NCBI GenBank assembly: GCA_016183005.1
Contig: JACPFN010000003.1
Span: 31,323 to 95,322, forward strand
DNA length: 64,000 nt
Reading direction: 5' to 3'
Origin: Candidatus Babelota bacterium
Lineage (GTDB): Bacteria; Babelota; Babeliae; Babelales; Chromulinivoraceae
Each line of letters begins with the position of its first letter. Within the stretch, counting starts at the first letter, position 1. Below the pieces are notes generated by a model that was not told the origin of the DNA, searched no databases, and saw only the letters and a program-made list of their open reading frames with translations. The position numbers were made by a program, and so were the translations under genes. Of this stretch, positions 56,660 to 64,000 are shown piece by piece.

Positions 56660-57684
56660 CCAACACCATCATGACCATCTGTTTTGTTGCCGGAAAATCT
56701 GGCGGACACTTAGTCCCTTGCTTGACTAAAGCAAAAGAATTTCAACAACAAAATCAGCATGCAAAAATATATCTTTTTTCATCTGGATCAATATTAGATC
56801 ATGCAATTATTGATAAACAAAAAGAGATAAAACATGTTGTTCCAACAAACCTTGACAATCCTCCATACAGCAAGCCTTGGCTACTACCCTGGTTTACATG
56901 TAAAACTATATGGTATTTTACTAAATCTCTATATTATTTACACCAAATCAAACCACAAAAAGTTATATGCTTTGGTGGCTTTGTTTCAATTCCTACAATA
57001 CTTGCTGCAAAAATTTTAAAAATACCTTTTGAAATTTATGAACTTAATGTAGAGCCAGGAAAGGCTACTAACTTTTTATCAAAATTTACCGATACTATTC
57101 ATATCTGCTTTAAAGCTACAGCTCAATATTTTTCCAAAAAGAACTGTGTCTATTTTGAATATCCTATTAGATTTACGTCTAAAGATTTAATACTCGACAA
57201 AACAACCCTACTAGAAAAATATAATCTAAAAAAAAATAAAATGACCTTTCTTATCTTAGGTGGTTCACAAGGCTCTATATTATTAAACGAAGTTTTTAAA
57301 AATATGATTAAAAATCATCCTGATATTGCTTCAAAAATTCAGATAATTCATCAAACAGGAAATAGTGATCCTTTTGATTATAAAATTTTTTATAAAGAAC
57401 ATGAAATTCCCTCTGTTGTCTTTGACTATCACAGTCAACTAGAAGATTTTTACAATCTTGCAGACTTCATTATTTGCAGAGCTGGAGCTGGAACACTTTT
57501 TGAAATAAGATTTTTCAAAAAAAATTGTCTAACGATTCCTCATAAAACCGGACAAACAAACCATCAAATTCAAAATGTACTCGAACTACAAAAAGAATTT
57601 CCTGATCAATTTAATATCATCGAGCAAGATAACTTCACAGATTGTACCCTTTTTAATTATCTTACGACATTGCATATGCTGTAG
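56644..57684 (+). CDS. murG: UDP-GlcNAc:undecaprenyl-P-P-MurNAc-pentapeptide transferase MurG
   Basis: 346 residues, last membrane step of lipid II synthesis. GT28 landmarks: FVAGKSGGHLVP, ICFGGFVSIP, LGGSQGSILLN and RAGAGTLFE. Start at 56644 has GAGG upstream and overlaps dciA; 56671 is an alternative. Its 3' end overlaps the convergent gene by 23 bases. Confidence 0.92.
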   Translation: MSPLLTNTIMTICFVAGKSGGHLVPCLTKAKEFQQQNQHAKIYLFSSGSILDHAIIDKQKEIKHVVPTNLDNPPYSKPWLLPWFTCKTIWYFTKSLYYLHQIKPQKVICFGGFVSIPTILAAKILKIPFEIYELNVEPGKATNFLSKFTDTIHICFKATAQYFSKKNCVYFEYPIRFTSKDLILDKTTLLEKYNLKKNKMTFLILGGSQGSILLNEVFKNMIKNHPDIASKIQIIHQTGNSDPFDYKIFYKEHEIPSVVFDYHSQLEDFYNLADFIICRAGAGTLFEIRFFKKNCLTIPHKTGQTNHQIQNVLELQKEFPDQFNIIEQDNFTDCTLFNYLTTLHML

Positions 57685-59320
57685 GAGCATAAGTATTTAT
57701 AGCCAATGAAGAAGGCATACCTTTTGGTGCTGTCACAAAGAGATTCTCAATTGCACTTATTGGCAATGGAGTTTGCTGATTTGCTGTATATGATGGATAT
57801 AATACATAATAAAATGGTCCCGCCCCAATGCCGAGCGGCAAAAATATATCATATCCTAATAAAAAGCCGGTAACGTCTGTTAATGAATCAACGATCTGTC
57901 CCCGACTTAAATCAAATGAACCTGCTACTATTTGGTTAATTAAAGCTTGCGAAAAATCTGCTTTATTTGAAGATGCTGCAGCCTCTTTAGAAAGAGCTAA
58001 AGGATTTAACTGTAATGCACTATCTGGTATCACTGAAGATAAATTTTCTTGATATTTTTTTATAACATCACTTCCTATTTCTCCCGACAAGAATCTATTT
58101 AGAAATGATTGTACTTTTGTAGTATCTGCCTGATTAACATACAAAAAATAGATCTCCTTTTTGTCCACAAGTTTTGGTCTTTCTATATTAAATGTTAAAA
58201 CTTGTCCTGGTTGAACCGCTCCAAGAATTTTTCCAACTTTACTGTTTTTTTCTATAGATACAACCCAAACCGTACCAGGAAGATCGATTAGATTTTTCCC
58301 TTTTAATTGTGCCACCGACTGATACCACAAACATCCTATAATTGGCGTTATATCTTTAACTCTATTTACAGCCACATCATAATGTCCAGGAGTAATTCCT
58401 TGCCACTGACAAGAAATATTTTGCTGTCCTACGTCTTGATAAATTTCAAGCGTATACGAAAAATTATCAAATCCATGCCCAGGAATCTTCATAGTCAAAA
58501 TAGCAGGAGATTCTAAATCTTTAAAAATACCGATTAACCCTGGACGTAAACTTTGAATACTTCCTGTTACTGACAACAGGCCAAATGAATTATGTTCAAG
58601 TAATCCAACCATTTGGCACAGAGATATTTTAATACTAGAAGGGTTTTGCGTTGTAAAGCCTATATAATAATCTTGATCAGTACTATTTTTTATAGTTAAT
58701 GAAGGTAAGTTAGAACTTATGCTAATAGCATTTTCATCCTTAGGACTGGCTACAATATTTTCATAACCAATGTACTCAGATTTAAGTGAATGTTTATATG
58801 AACCATTTGAAAAATCTTTTCCCATGTAGACACGAAAATGATTTCTATGCTGTGAATTTTTATCACCTGGAATTAAATTAATTTTTTCAGTTTGATACAA
58901 AACATCATCATGCTGTAAATAAGGCATATGATTTGAATAAGATTTAGGGGTGGTTTTTATAAATAATTCAAAATAATATTCTTTATAATCCTGACCGTGT
59001 ACTGTATATGGTGAAACCATATCACAATCCCAACCTGAAGCAACTGGAAAAACCCCTCCCATAACAGAAGCCAAATTTTGAGTTGCAATCCAAATTGTTT
59101 GATCAGTATCATTATGCACCATAAAACTATATACATATCCGGTCGGTGGAGCGCCAAATCCTTGGCCTATCCCTTTCCAAAAACTTACCTTAAACAATGG
59201 AAAACTTTTAATCGATGACCAAATTCCTTTAAATGTATCAATACTGCTATCCGCATGCACCTGACAAGAAACAAAAAAAAATGAAAAGATTATAAATAAA
59301 TAGATTCGCAAAGATTTCAT
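57662..59320 (-). CDS. Large exported protein of unknown function
   Basis: 552 residues. Signal sequence ends SC-QVHA (possible lipobox VSC or Sec cut after HA). The mature part is beta-rich with two related openings: VHNDTDQTIWIATQ near residue 68 and KNSTDQDYYIGFTTQNP near 210, suggesting repeated beta-sandwich modules; the C-terminal part is more hydrophobic. Family not recognised. AAAGGG precedes the ATG. It runs 23 bases into the murG end. Confidence 0.6.
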   Translation of the reverse strand: MKSLRIYLFIIFSFFFVSCQVHADSSIDTFKGIWSSIKSFPLFKVSFWKGIGQGFGAPPTGYVYSFMVHNDTDQTIWIATQNLASVMGGVFPVASGWDCDMVSPYTVHGQDYKEYYFELFIKTTPKSYSNHMPYLQHDDVLYQTEKINLIPGDKNSQHRNHFRVYMGKDFSNGSYKHSLKSEYIGYENIVASPKDENAISISSNLPSLTIKNSTDQDYYIGFTTQNPSSIKISLCQMVGLLEHNSFGLLSVTGSIQSLRPGLIGIFKDLESPAILTMKIPGHGFDNFSYTLEIYQDVGQQNISCQWQGITPGHYDVAVNRVKDITPIIGCLWYQSVAQLKGKNLIDLPGTVWVVSIEKNSKVGKILGAVQPGQVLTFNIERPKLVDKKEIYFLYVNQADTTKVQSFLNRFLSGEIGSDVIKKYQENLSSVIPDSALQLNPLALSKEAAASSNKADFSQALINQIVAGSFDLSRGQIVDSLTDVTGFLLGYDIFLPLGIGAGPFYYVLYPSYTANQQTPLPISAIENLFVTAPKGMPSSLAINTYAPTAYAMS

Positions 59321-59336
59321 TTCTACCCTTTTTAAA

Positions 59337-61226
59337 TTACCCTAAAAGCGGAACCGTATCGGGATAATTTTTATTTTTATGCATTGTACCATCAATCCAG
59401 TTTACAAAAATATCTTTAAGTTCTGTATCATAATAAAAACTTGTTCTATTTTTTGCAATATTGCGATGCATATTAAACCAAATTGGAAAAGCCGTACGAG
59501 AAGCAAAAACATATTTCCCCAAAGACTCATTGCTATCAGAACCAATATAGATAGCTGTTGTCAAATCTGGCGTTGCTCCACAAAACCAGCAGGTACGGCA
59601 ATCATTATTGGTACCAGTTTTGCCAAAAGCCTGAATATCAAGCTTAGTATCCGTTATCAAACTTTCAAGGCGTTGGATTCCAAAAGATAAAACCCTTGCT
59701 ATCTGGCTTGCTATTTTAGAACTGATAGCCTGATGGACAACTGGTTTATTTTTATAAATCTTCTGCCCATGTACATCTTTTACCCATGAAATTAAATATG
59801 GCTTTACGTACATACCATGATTAGCAAGTACGTTAAAAGAACCAACCACTTCAAGTGGAGTTACATCAACACATCCTAAAGCAAGAGATGGATACGCTGG
59901 CATTGATTTTGAAATATGACATCTTTTGGCAACATCGATAATATTTTCTATGCCAGTTTTTAAAAGTGTCTTTATGGTTACAATATTATTAGAATGCGAT
60001 AAAGCATATGCACGAGTCATAGATCCTAAAAACTTATCATTATAATTTTTAGGTGCCCAAATAGTCCCATTTAAAGCAAGTTCAAACGGCTCATCAATCT
60101 CTACATCCCAAAAATTTAGTCCCTGTTCAAGCGCTGCGGCATATACAAATATTTTAAAAATAGATCCCATTTGCCGATGCGCTTGTATCGCCCGATTAAA
60201 TTTAGATTTTTTAAAATCATACCCACCAACCATTGCACGAATAGCTCCTGTCTGTATATCAACAGACAAAAGACCTCCATCAATATTTTTATGTAACTTT
60301 TTTTTAAGATCGGTAACATGTTCTTTAAAAGCTACCTCTGCATTCTGCTGTATACCAAAGTCCAAGGTTGTTTGAATCGTAAGCCCCCCTGTATACAACT
60401 GTTCCTTTCCAAACTCTATCTCTAAAATTTGACGAATCATCTCTTTAGCGTGTGGCGCCATAGAACTATTATTATTTTCTATAATCCCCAAAGTTTTTTT
60501 CTGAGCATTTTTCATCTGATCCAATGAAATAAGATTTGAATCATGCATTATTTTTAAAATCAAATTACGACGAGCAAAAGAATTATCGGGCGAATATATC
60601 GGCGAATACATCAATGGAGATTTCATAATACCCGCCAATGTTGCAGCCTGCTCAAGAGAAATGTCTGCAATATCAATTCCCCAAAATCGATGTGCGGCCG
60701 CCTGAACGCCATAAATACCGTACCCAAAATATACATTATTTAAATATGCTTCAAGAATCTGTTCCTTACTCCATTCACGTTCTACCAAAATAGCATAAAA
60801 TTGCTCTTTAATTTTTCTCACCAATGTTTTTTTTGAATATAAAAATTTGAGACGTACAAGCTGTTGAGTAATAGTACTTGCTCCTTGCATACGACGGCCA
60901 TATAGAACATTTACAAAAATTGATCGTATAATCCCTCGAAATGATATTCCTGGATGTTTAAAAAAATTTCTATCCTCAGTAACTAAAAATGCCTGTATCA
61001 AATATTCAGGCATCTGTTCAAGAGTAACATATTTTCTTTTTTCAAGTTCAAATCGTCCCCATTGATAACCATGAACATCCAACAATATAGACGGTTTAGC
61101 CTGCATATCTTGCTGCAAAGAAGAAAAATCGATTGTATGATTATGAACAATAAAGCAGAGAAATCCAATCAAAAACGAAAATAATAGAAAAGATGTTACT
61201 AAAATAATAAAAAATAATTGACGCAT
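59337..61226 (-). CDS. Class A penicillin-binding protein
   Basis: 629 residues: N-terminal anchor, GT51 glycosyltransferase (EDRNFFKHPG with the catalytic Glu, then GASTITQQL, LEAYLNNVYFG) and transpeptidase (GSIFK, SHSNN and FGKTGT). It polymerises and cross-links glycan. Shorter than E. coli PBP1A/1B. The start at 61226 (GGGTG before ATG) is preferred to a TTG at 61235. Confidence 0.93.
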   Translation of the reverse strand: MRQLFFIILVTSFLLFSFLIGFLCFIVHNHTIDFSSLQQDMQAKPSILLDVHGYQWGRFELEKRKYVTLEQMPEYLIQAFLVTEDRNFFKHPGISFRGIIRSIFVNVLYGRRMQGASTITQQLVRLKFLYSKKTLVRKIKEQFYAILVEREWSKEQILEAYLNNVYFGYGIYGVQAAAHRFWGIDIADISLEQAATLAGIMKSPLMYSPIYSPDNSFARRNLILKIMHDSNLISLDQMKNAQKKTLGIIENNNSSMAPHAKEMIRQILEIEFGKEQLYTGGLTIQTTLDFGIQQNAEVAFKEHVTDLKKKLHKNIDGGLLSVDIQTGAIRAMVGGYDFKKSKFNRAIQAHRQMGSIFKIFVYAAALEQGLNFWDVEIDEPFELALNGTIWAPKNYNDKFLGSMTRAYALSHSNNIVTIKTLLKTGIENIIDVAKRCHISKSMPAYPSLALGCVDVTPLEVVGSFNVLANHGMYVKPYLISWVKDVHGQKIYKNKPVVHQAISSKIASQIARVLSFGIQRLESLITDTKLDIQAFGKTGTNNDCRTCWFCGATPDLTTAIYIGSDSNESLGKYVFASRTAFPIWFNMHRNIAKNRTSFYYDTELKDIFVNWIDGTMHKNKNYPDTVPLLG

Positions 61227-61296
61227 ATCACCCAAAACCTAAACTTGAATTATATATAGTTTAATACGTATACGAAAAACGACAAATAATTATCAA

Positions 61297-61779
61297 ATGA
61301 AAATTAATAATAAATATAAACTAATGAAATCTCTTTTAAGAATAATATTCAAGACTTTAGCCTTAATCACATTATTAAGTATTCAAATTTGTCTAATAAA
61401 ATATGAACACACCATAAATTTTAATATTCTTTTGATACTTTATAACTATATTCTTTTTAATAACATAGCACCATGCATATCAGCTATCTTACTACTGATG
61501 ATGGATACTATAAGCTTTTTAATGACTGGATATTTTGGATTTATAACCATTTTTATCACAATATTTTCAATATTAGCACTAAAATATGACAATCATTTTT
61601 ATAACAAATTAATAATGCCAATACTTTCAATTATTTTATTTAGTGTTATTCAAAATATACTTTTGTACTATGCCTTAGGGTACACAAATTGCGTAGCTGA
61701 TCTAATCACATCATCACTACTTAATGGCGGCGCCTTAATATTACTTTGGATTATAACAAAACAACCAATTCATAAATAA
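61297..61779 (+). CDS. mreD: MreD-like rod-shape membrane protein
   Basis: 160 residues, about five helices, with the MreD-type pattern LMMDTISFLMTGYFG. This family scaffolds MreB/MreC for side-wall growth. Neighbouring class A PBP fits. MreB and MreC are not seen here; confidence is modest because MreD diverges strongly. Confidence 0.4.
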   Translation: MKINNKYKLMKSLLRIIFKTLALITLLSIQICLIKYEHTINFNILLILYNYILFNNIAPCISAILLLMMDTISFLMTGYFGFITIFITIFSILALKYDNHFYNKLIMPILSIILFSVIQNILLYYALGYTNCVADLITSSLLNGGALILLWIITKQPIHK

Positions 61780-61795
61780 TCAGATCATTCAAAAT

Positions 61796-61834
61796 AAAAA
61801 AAGAGTCGTACATTTCTGTACGACTCTTTTTTTA
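61796..61834. terminator. Bidirectional terminator
   Basis: AAAAAAAGAGTCGTACA and TGTACGACTCTTTTTTT arms, TTTC loop, between convergent genes. Confidence 0.95.
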
Positions 61835-61851
61835 TTAATTATAATTAATTT

Positions 61852-62487
61852 TTAAAAAGTATCTAAATCTTCAGCATCCTGAGAAGCATCTGAAAAATAG
61901 TTTGAAACTTGAAGCGTTACAAATGCTGTCAAAGCTATAGCTGTTAACGGATAAGTTGAAATGATATCACGAACTGAATTCTTTGTATTAAGAATAAAAT
62001 TTGGTGTAATTTTTTCTACTGATCCAGTAACTACATCATATGTATGAGCTACGCCATTCTTAACAAAAAGAACACCGTTGCCAGCTTTTGAAAAAAGAGC
62101 TGAACCCTTACCTTTTAAGAAAGAAGCAAATCCTGATCCTTTATTTACAGAAACATTTGACTTGTTATCCAATACAACAACACTGTCTTTTTTACTTGAA
62201 GTGCTTACTGAACTAACTTTTTCAACTACTACTGCTTTATGAGCTGGCTGAGATGCTACTACATTATTAACCGGTTGAGAAGCTACCACTGTCTTGTTAA
62301 TTGGTTGAGATACTACGGTTTGTGCTGGTTTATCGACTTGTACAGGTGCAGGTGCTGTTACTGGTGCTGGTGTATTACTTAAAGATATAGTTGCTGCGCT
62401 AGCGTCTACAATTGCGTCTTCATCTTGAACTCTTATATTCATTGGAACTACAACTAGCAATGATAACGTAAACAATGTTTTTTTCAT
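61852..62487 (-). CDS. Exported Val/Pro/Ser-rich protein with short repeats
   Basis: 211 residues: signal peptide, a Pro/Ala/Val-rich region with three imperfect copies of VVxSQPxNK (about 58-85), a glycine-rich segment, then one hydrophobic segment near the end (TAIALTAFVTLQVSNYF). ATG at 62487 with AAGG 6 bases upstream; an ATG two codons earlier abuts the SD. Function unknown; surface protein possible. Confidence 0.55.
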   Translation of the reverse strand: MKKTLFTLSLLVVVPMNIRVQDEDAIVDASAATISLSNTPAPVTAPAPVQVDKPAQTVVSQPINKTVVASQPVNNVVASQPAHKAVVVEKVSSVSTSSKKDSVVVLDNKSNVSVNKGSGFASFLKGKGSALFSKAGNGVLFVKNGVAHTYDVVTGSVEKITPNFILNTKNSVRDIISTYPLTAIALTAFVTLQVSNYFSDASQDAEDLDTF

Positions 62488-62745
62488 AAACATCCTTATG
62501 TATTAAATTATATGATTTTTTATAATTTTATTTTTTCATAACTACAGATCGCTTTTTATAGCTAATACAATAACAGAACGTTTCTGCCTGTCAAGAATAA
62601 CTACATCAAAAGATGCTTTACGAAAAATAACCACTTAAATTTTCTCTATTATCTCTTTAATACAACAACCAACAAAACCTTCAGTGCTTTTGCATTTTAA
62701 ATTTTCAAATGTTATTATAAAAATAACGATTTGATATTAAAGATT

Positions 62746-63096
62746 AGGGCAGACTAGGCAATCGCGTAGATTAAAAATCTATGAGGAAAGTCCGGACTCC
62801 TTTCAAGCATGATGCCTATGGAGAACTAAAAATCAACATAGGGCATACAGCGATGTATGACGGAAAGTGCCACAGAAAATAACCGCTTATATTCAAATAT
62901 AAGTAAGGGTGAAAATGTGTGGTAAAAGCACACAGGTGTATTCAGTAATGAATATATCGGGTAAACCCCTTCAGGAGCAAGACAAAATATGCAGGCTAGG
63001 AGCTTGAACCATTGCTTGCGGGTATGTCGCATTAGATAAATGATTGCTACATTGGAAACACCAATGCACAGAATCCGGCTTATTGTCTGCCCAACT
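62746..63096 (+). ncRNA. rnpB: RNase P RNA (bacterial type A)
   Basis: About 350 nt with the conserved GAGGAAAGTCCGGACTCC block near the 5' end and CAGAATCCGGCTTAT near the 3' end. The outer helix P1 is GGGCAGAC (62747-62754) with GTCTGCCC (63085-63092). It is the catalytic RNA that trims tRNA 5' leaders. Ends were set from P1 and are approximate. Confidence 0.95.
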
Positions 63097-63113
63097 ACAC
63101 AACTCAGGATAGT

Positions 63114-63818
63114 ATGAAAAAATATACCACATACATTATAGCCATTATACCCTTCTTCTTTTTTATCTTAGGCTATATTTTCTCTTCCTTTGTAATGAGA
63201 TCAACTGTTTACCAAACCCCTAATCTTATTGGACTTAAGCTTTCACAGGCTCTTGCTGTTGCTGCTCAAAATCATGCTACAATCAAATTACTTCACGAGC
63301 AAGAATGTCCTGGAGTAGAAGCAGAAACAGTTATTTCTCAAAAACCTTGTGCTGGAAGGCTTATTAAACCAAATCAAGCAATTCTGATCAGCATTGCCAA
63401 AGAAGTTACTCCCCTATTAACACCAGATTTAAAGCTTAAAAGATTATCGGATTGTGAAAAAAACTGCAAAGAAATGGGCATTAAACTAAAATGGTACCCT
63501 ATTACATACCCACTTCCTGCCGAAACATGTATAGGCCAAATACCACAACCCAACGAAAATTTAACTAATAAAAAAATGACTATTTATACAGCACAAGAAA
63601 AATCAAATATCTACATCATGCCAAATTTCATACAACAAAAGCTAAATAAAGTTATACAATGTTTTTCTAGTCAAGATATTAAGTACTCAATATTTTCAGA
63701 ATATGAAAAAATAGAACCTGCTCATGATGATAACTTTACTGTTATTGATCAAAAACCAAAACCGGGTTCATTAATTCAAATTAATAAATCATTACAAATT
63801 CAATTAGCAGTTGCTTAA
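63114..63818 (+). CDS. Membrane-anchored protein with three PASTA domains
   Basis: 234 residues: short cytoplasmic tail, one membrane helix (about 6-27), then three PASTA domains (about 38-100, 103-166 and 168-234; PNLIGLKLSQA, then SQKPCAG, IPQPNEN and QKPKPG turns). PASTA domains bind peptidoglycan. No kinase or transpeptidase is fused, unlike PknB or PBP2x. It starts 17 bases after the mapped 3' end of rnpB, with AGGA close to the ATG. Confidence 0.85.
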   Translation: MKKYTTYIIAIIPFFFFILGYIFSSFVMRSTVYQTPNLIGLKLSQALAVAAQNHATIKLLHEQECPGVEAETVISQKPCAGRLIKPNQAILISIAKEVTPLLTPDLKLKRLSDCEKNCKEMGIKLKWYPITYPLPAETCIGQIPQPNENLTNKKMTIYTAQEKSNIYIMPNFIQQKLNKVIQCFSSQDIKYSIFSEYEKIEPAHDDNFTVIDQKPKPGSLIQINKSLQIQLAVA

Positions 63819-63823
63819 TATAT

Positions 63824-64000
63824 CTATTTGCCAAAATTCTTTTTTGAAAGTAAACAATCTTGCATGGTTTTATCTAATAAATCTTTAGTTAATGCAGGCC
63901 AAAAACAATCCAAAAATCTTATTTCACTGTAAGCAGATTGAAATAGTAAAAAATTACTTAATCTTTCAACTCCACCCGTACGAATAATAATTTCAGGATC
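63824..64000 (-). CDS. uppS: Undecaprenyl diphosphate synthase, C-terminal part
   Basis: Runs out of the window; only the last 58 residues are visible, with IIIRTGGVERLSNFLLFQSAYSEI-like and LDCFWPAL motifs that match the UppS C-terminus (RTSGExRLSNFLLWQSAYSE). Produces the carrier lipid for murein synthesis. Stop at 63824-63826. Confidence 0.9.
   Translation of the reverse strand, partial: DPEIIIRTGGVERLSNFLLFQSAYSEIRFLDCFWPALTKDLLDKTMQDCLLSKKNFGK

Overview
The window reads as chromosome from an intracellular, protist-associated bacterium, most likely a member of Candidatus Dependentiae (TM6). This is inferred from content, not from a database match. The DNA is AT-rich. There is a diderm envelope: two Omp85-family C-termini, barrel-like proteins ending in Phe, and many Sec signal peptides. 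Two tandem ATP/ADP translocases suggest it draws energy from its host. There are eukaryote-like or host-directed proteins: an exported J-domain/ankyrin protein, a procollagen-galactosyltransferase-like enzyme and a NAPE-PLD-like hydrolase. Biosynthetic genes are few, while information-processing and peptidoglycan genes are retained.

Layout. 0-4 kb: end of an Omp85 protein, an FtsL-like protein, FtsI, then FtsH on the other strand. 4-8.4 kb: a barrel-like outer-membrane protein, small exported proteins, an AT-rich gap and a degenerate M48-like protein. 8.4-11.3 kb: groES-groEL with two inverted repeats at the promoter, a small coiled-coil protein and a VOC protein. 11.5-20.2 kb: a large GH81 beta-1,3-glucanase, a membrane protein, an NlpC/P60 hydrolase, topA and a Lys/Glu-rich coiled-coil protein. 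20.6-26 kb: tandem nucleotide translocases and small exported proteins. 26-32.4 kb: metG and a potABC transporter whose potD is broken, led by a His-rich membrane protein. 32.9-43.5 kb: a small exported protein, a long Omp85 protein, gltX, the J-domain/ankyrin protein, an amino-acid permease and a second large barrel-like protein. 43.7-46.3 kb: rpsU, rbfA, a prepilin-peptidase-like protein and tsaC. 46.4-48.4 kb: a membrane-sector-only ATP synthase cluster. 48.4-56 kb: cysK, the galactosyltransferase-like gene, the NAPE-PLD-like gene, a ferredoxin, an M23 peptidase and a 1100-residue duplicated CPBP protein. 56.2-64 kb: dciA, murG, an unknown exported protein, a class A PBP, an MreD-like protein, rnpB, a PASTA protein and the end of uppS.

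The strongest novelty candidate is at 47447-48391. It encodes a rotary-ATPase c subunit made of four fused helical hairpins. The ion-binding carboxylate recurs at residues 57, 218 and 298, and the second hairpin has Met at the equivalent residue 138. It lies just downstream of subunit a and a small AtpI/AtpR-like protein, with no b, delta or F1 genes alongside. A c ring with missing carboxylates moves fewer ions per ATP, which would favour an ATP-driven pump. That would fit a cell that imports ATP through the two translocases, but this link is inference.

Cell-wall genes (ftsL-like, ftsI, murG, class A PBP, uppS, M23, NlpC/P60, MreD-like, PASTA) are scattered rather than clustered, yet together indicate that a peptidoglycan wall is made. 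No tRNA, rRNA operon, CRISPR array or insertion sequence was recognised.
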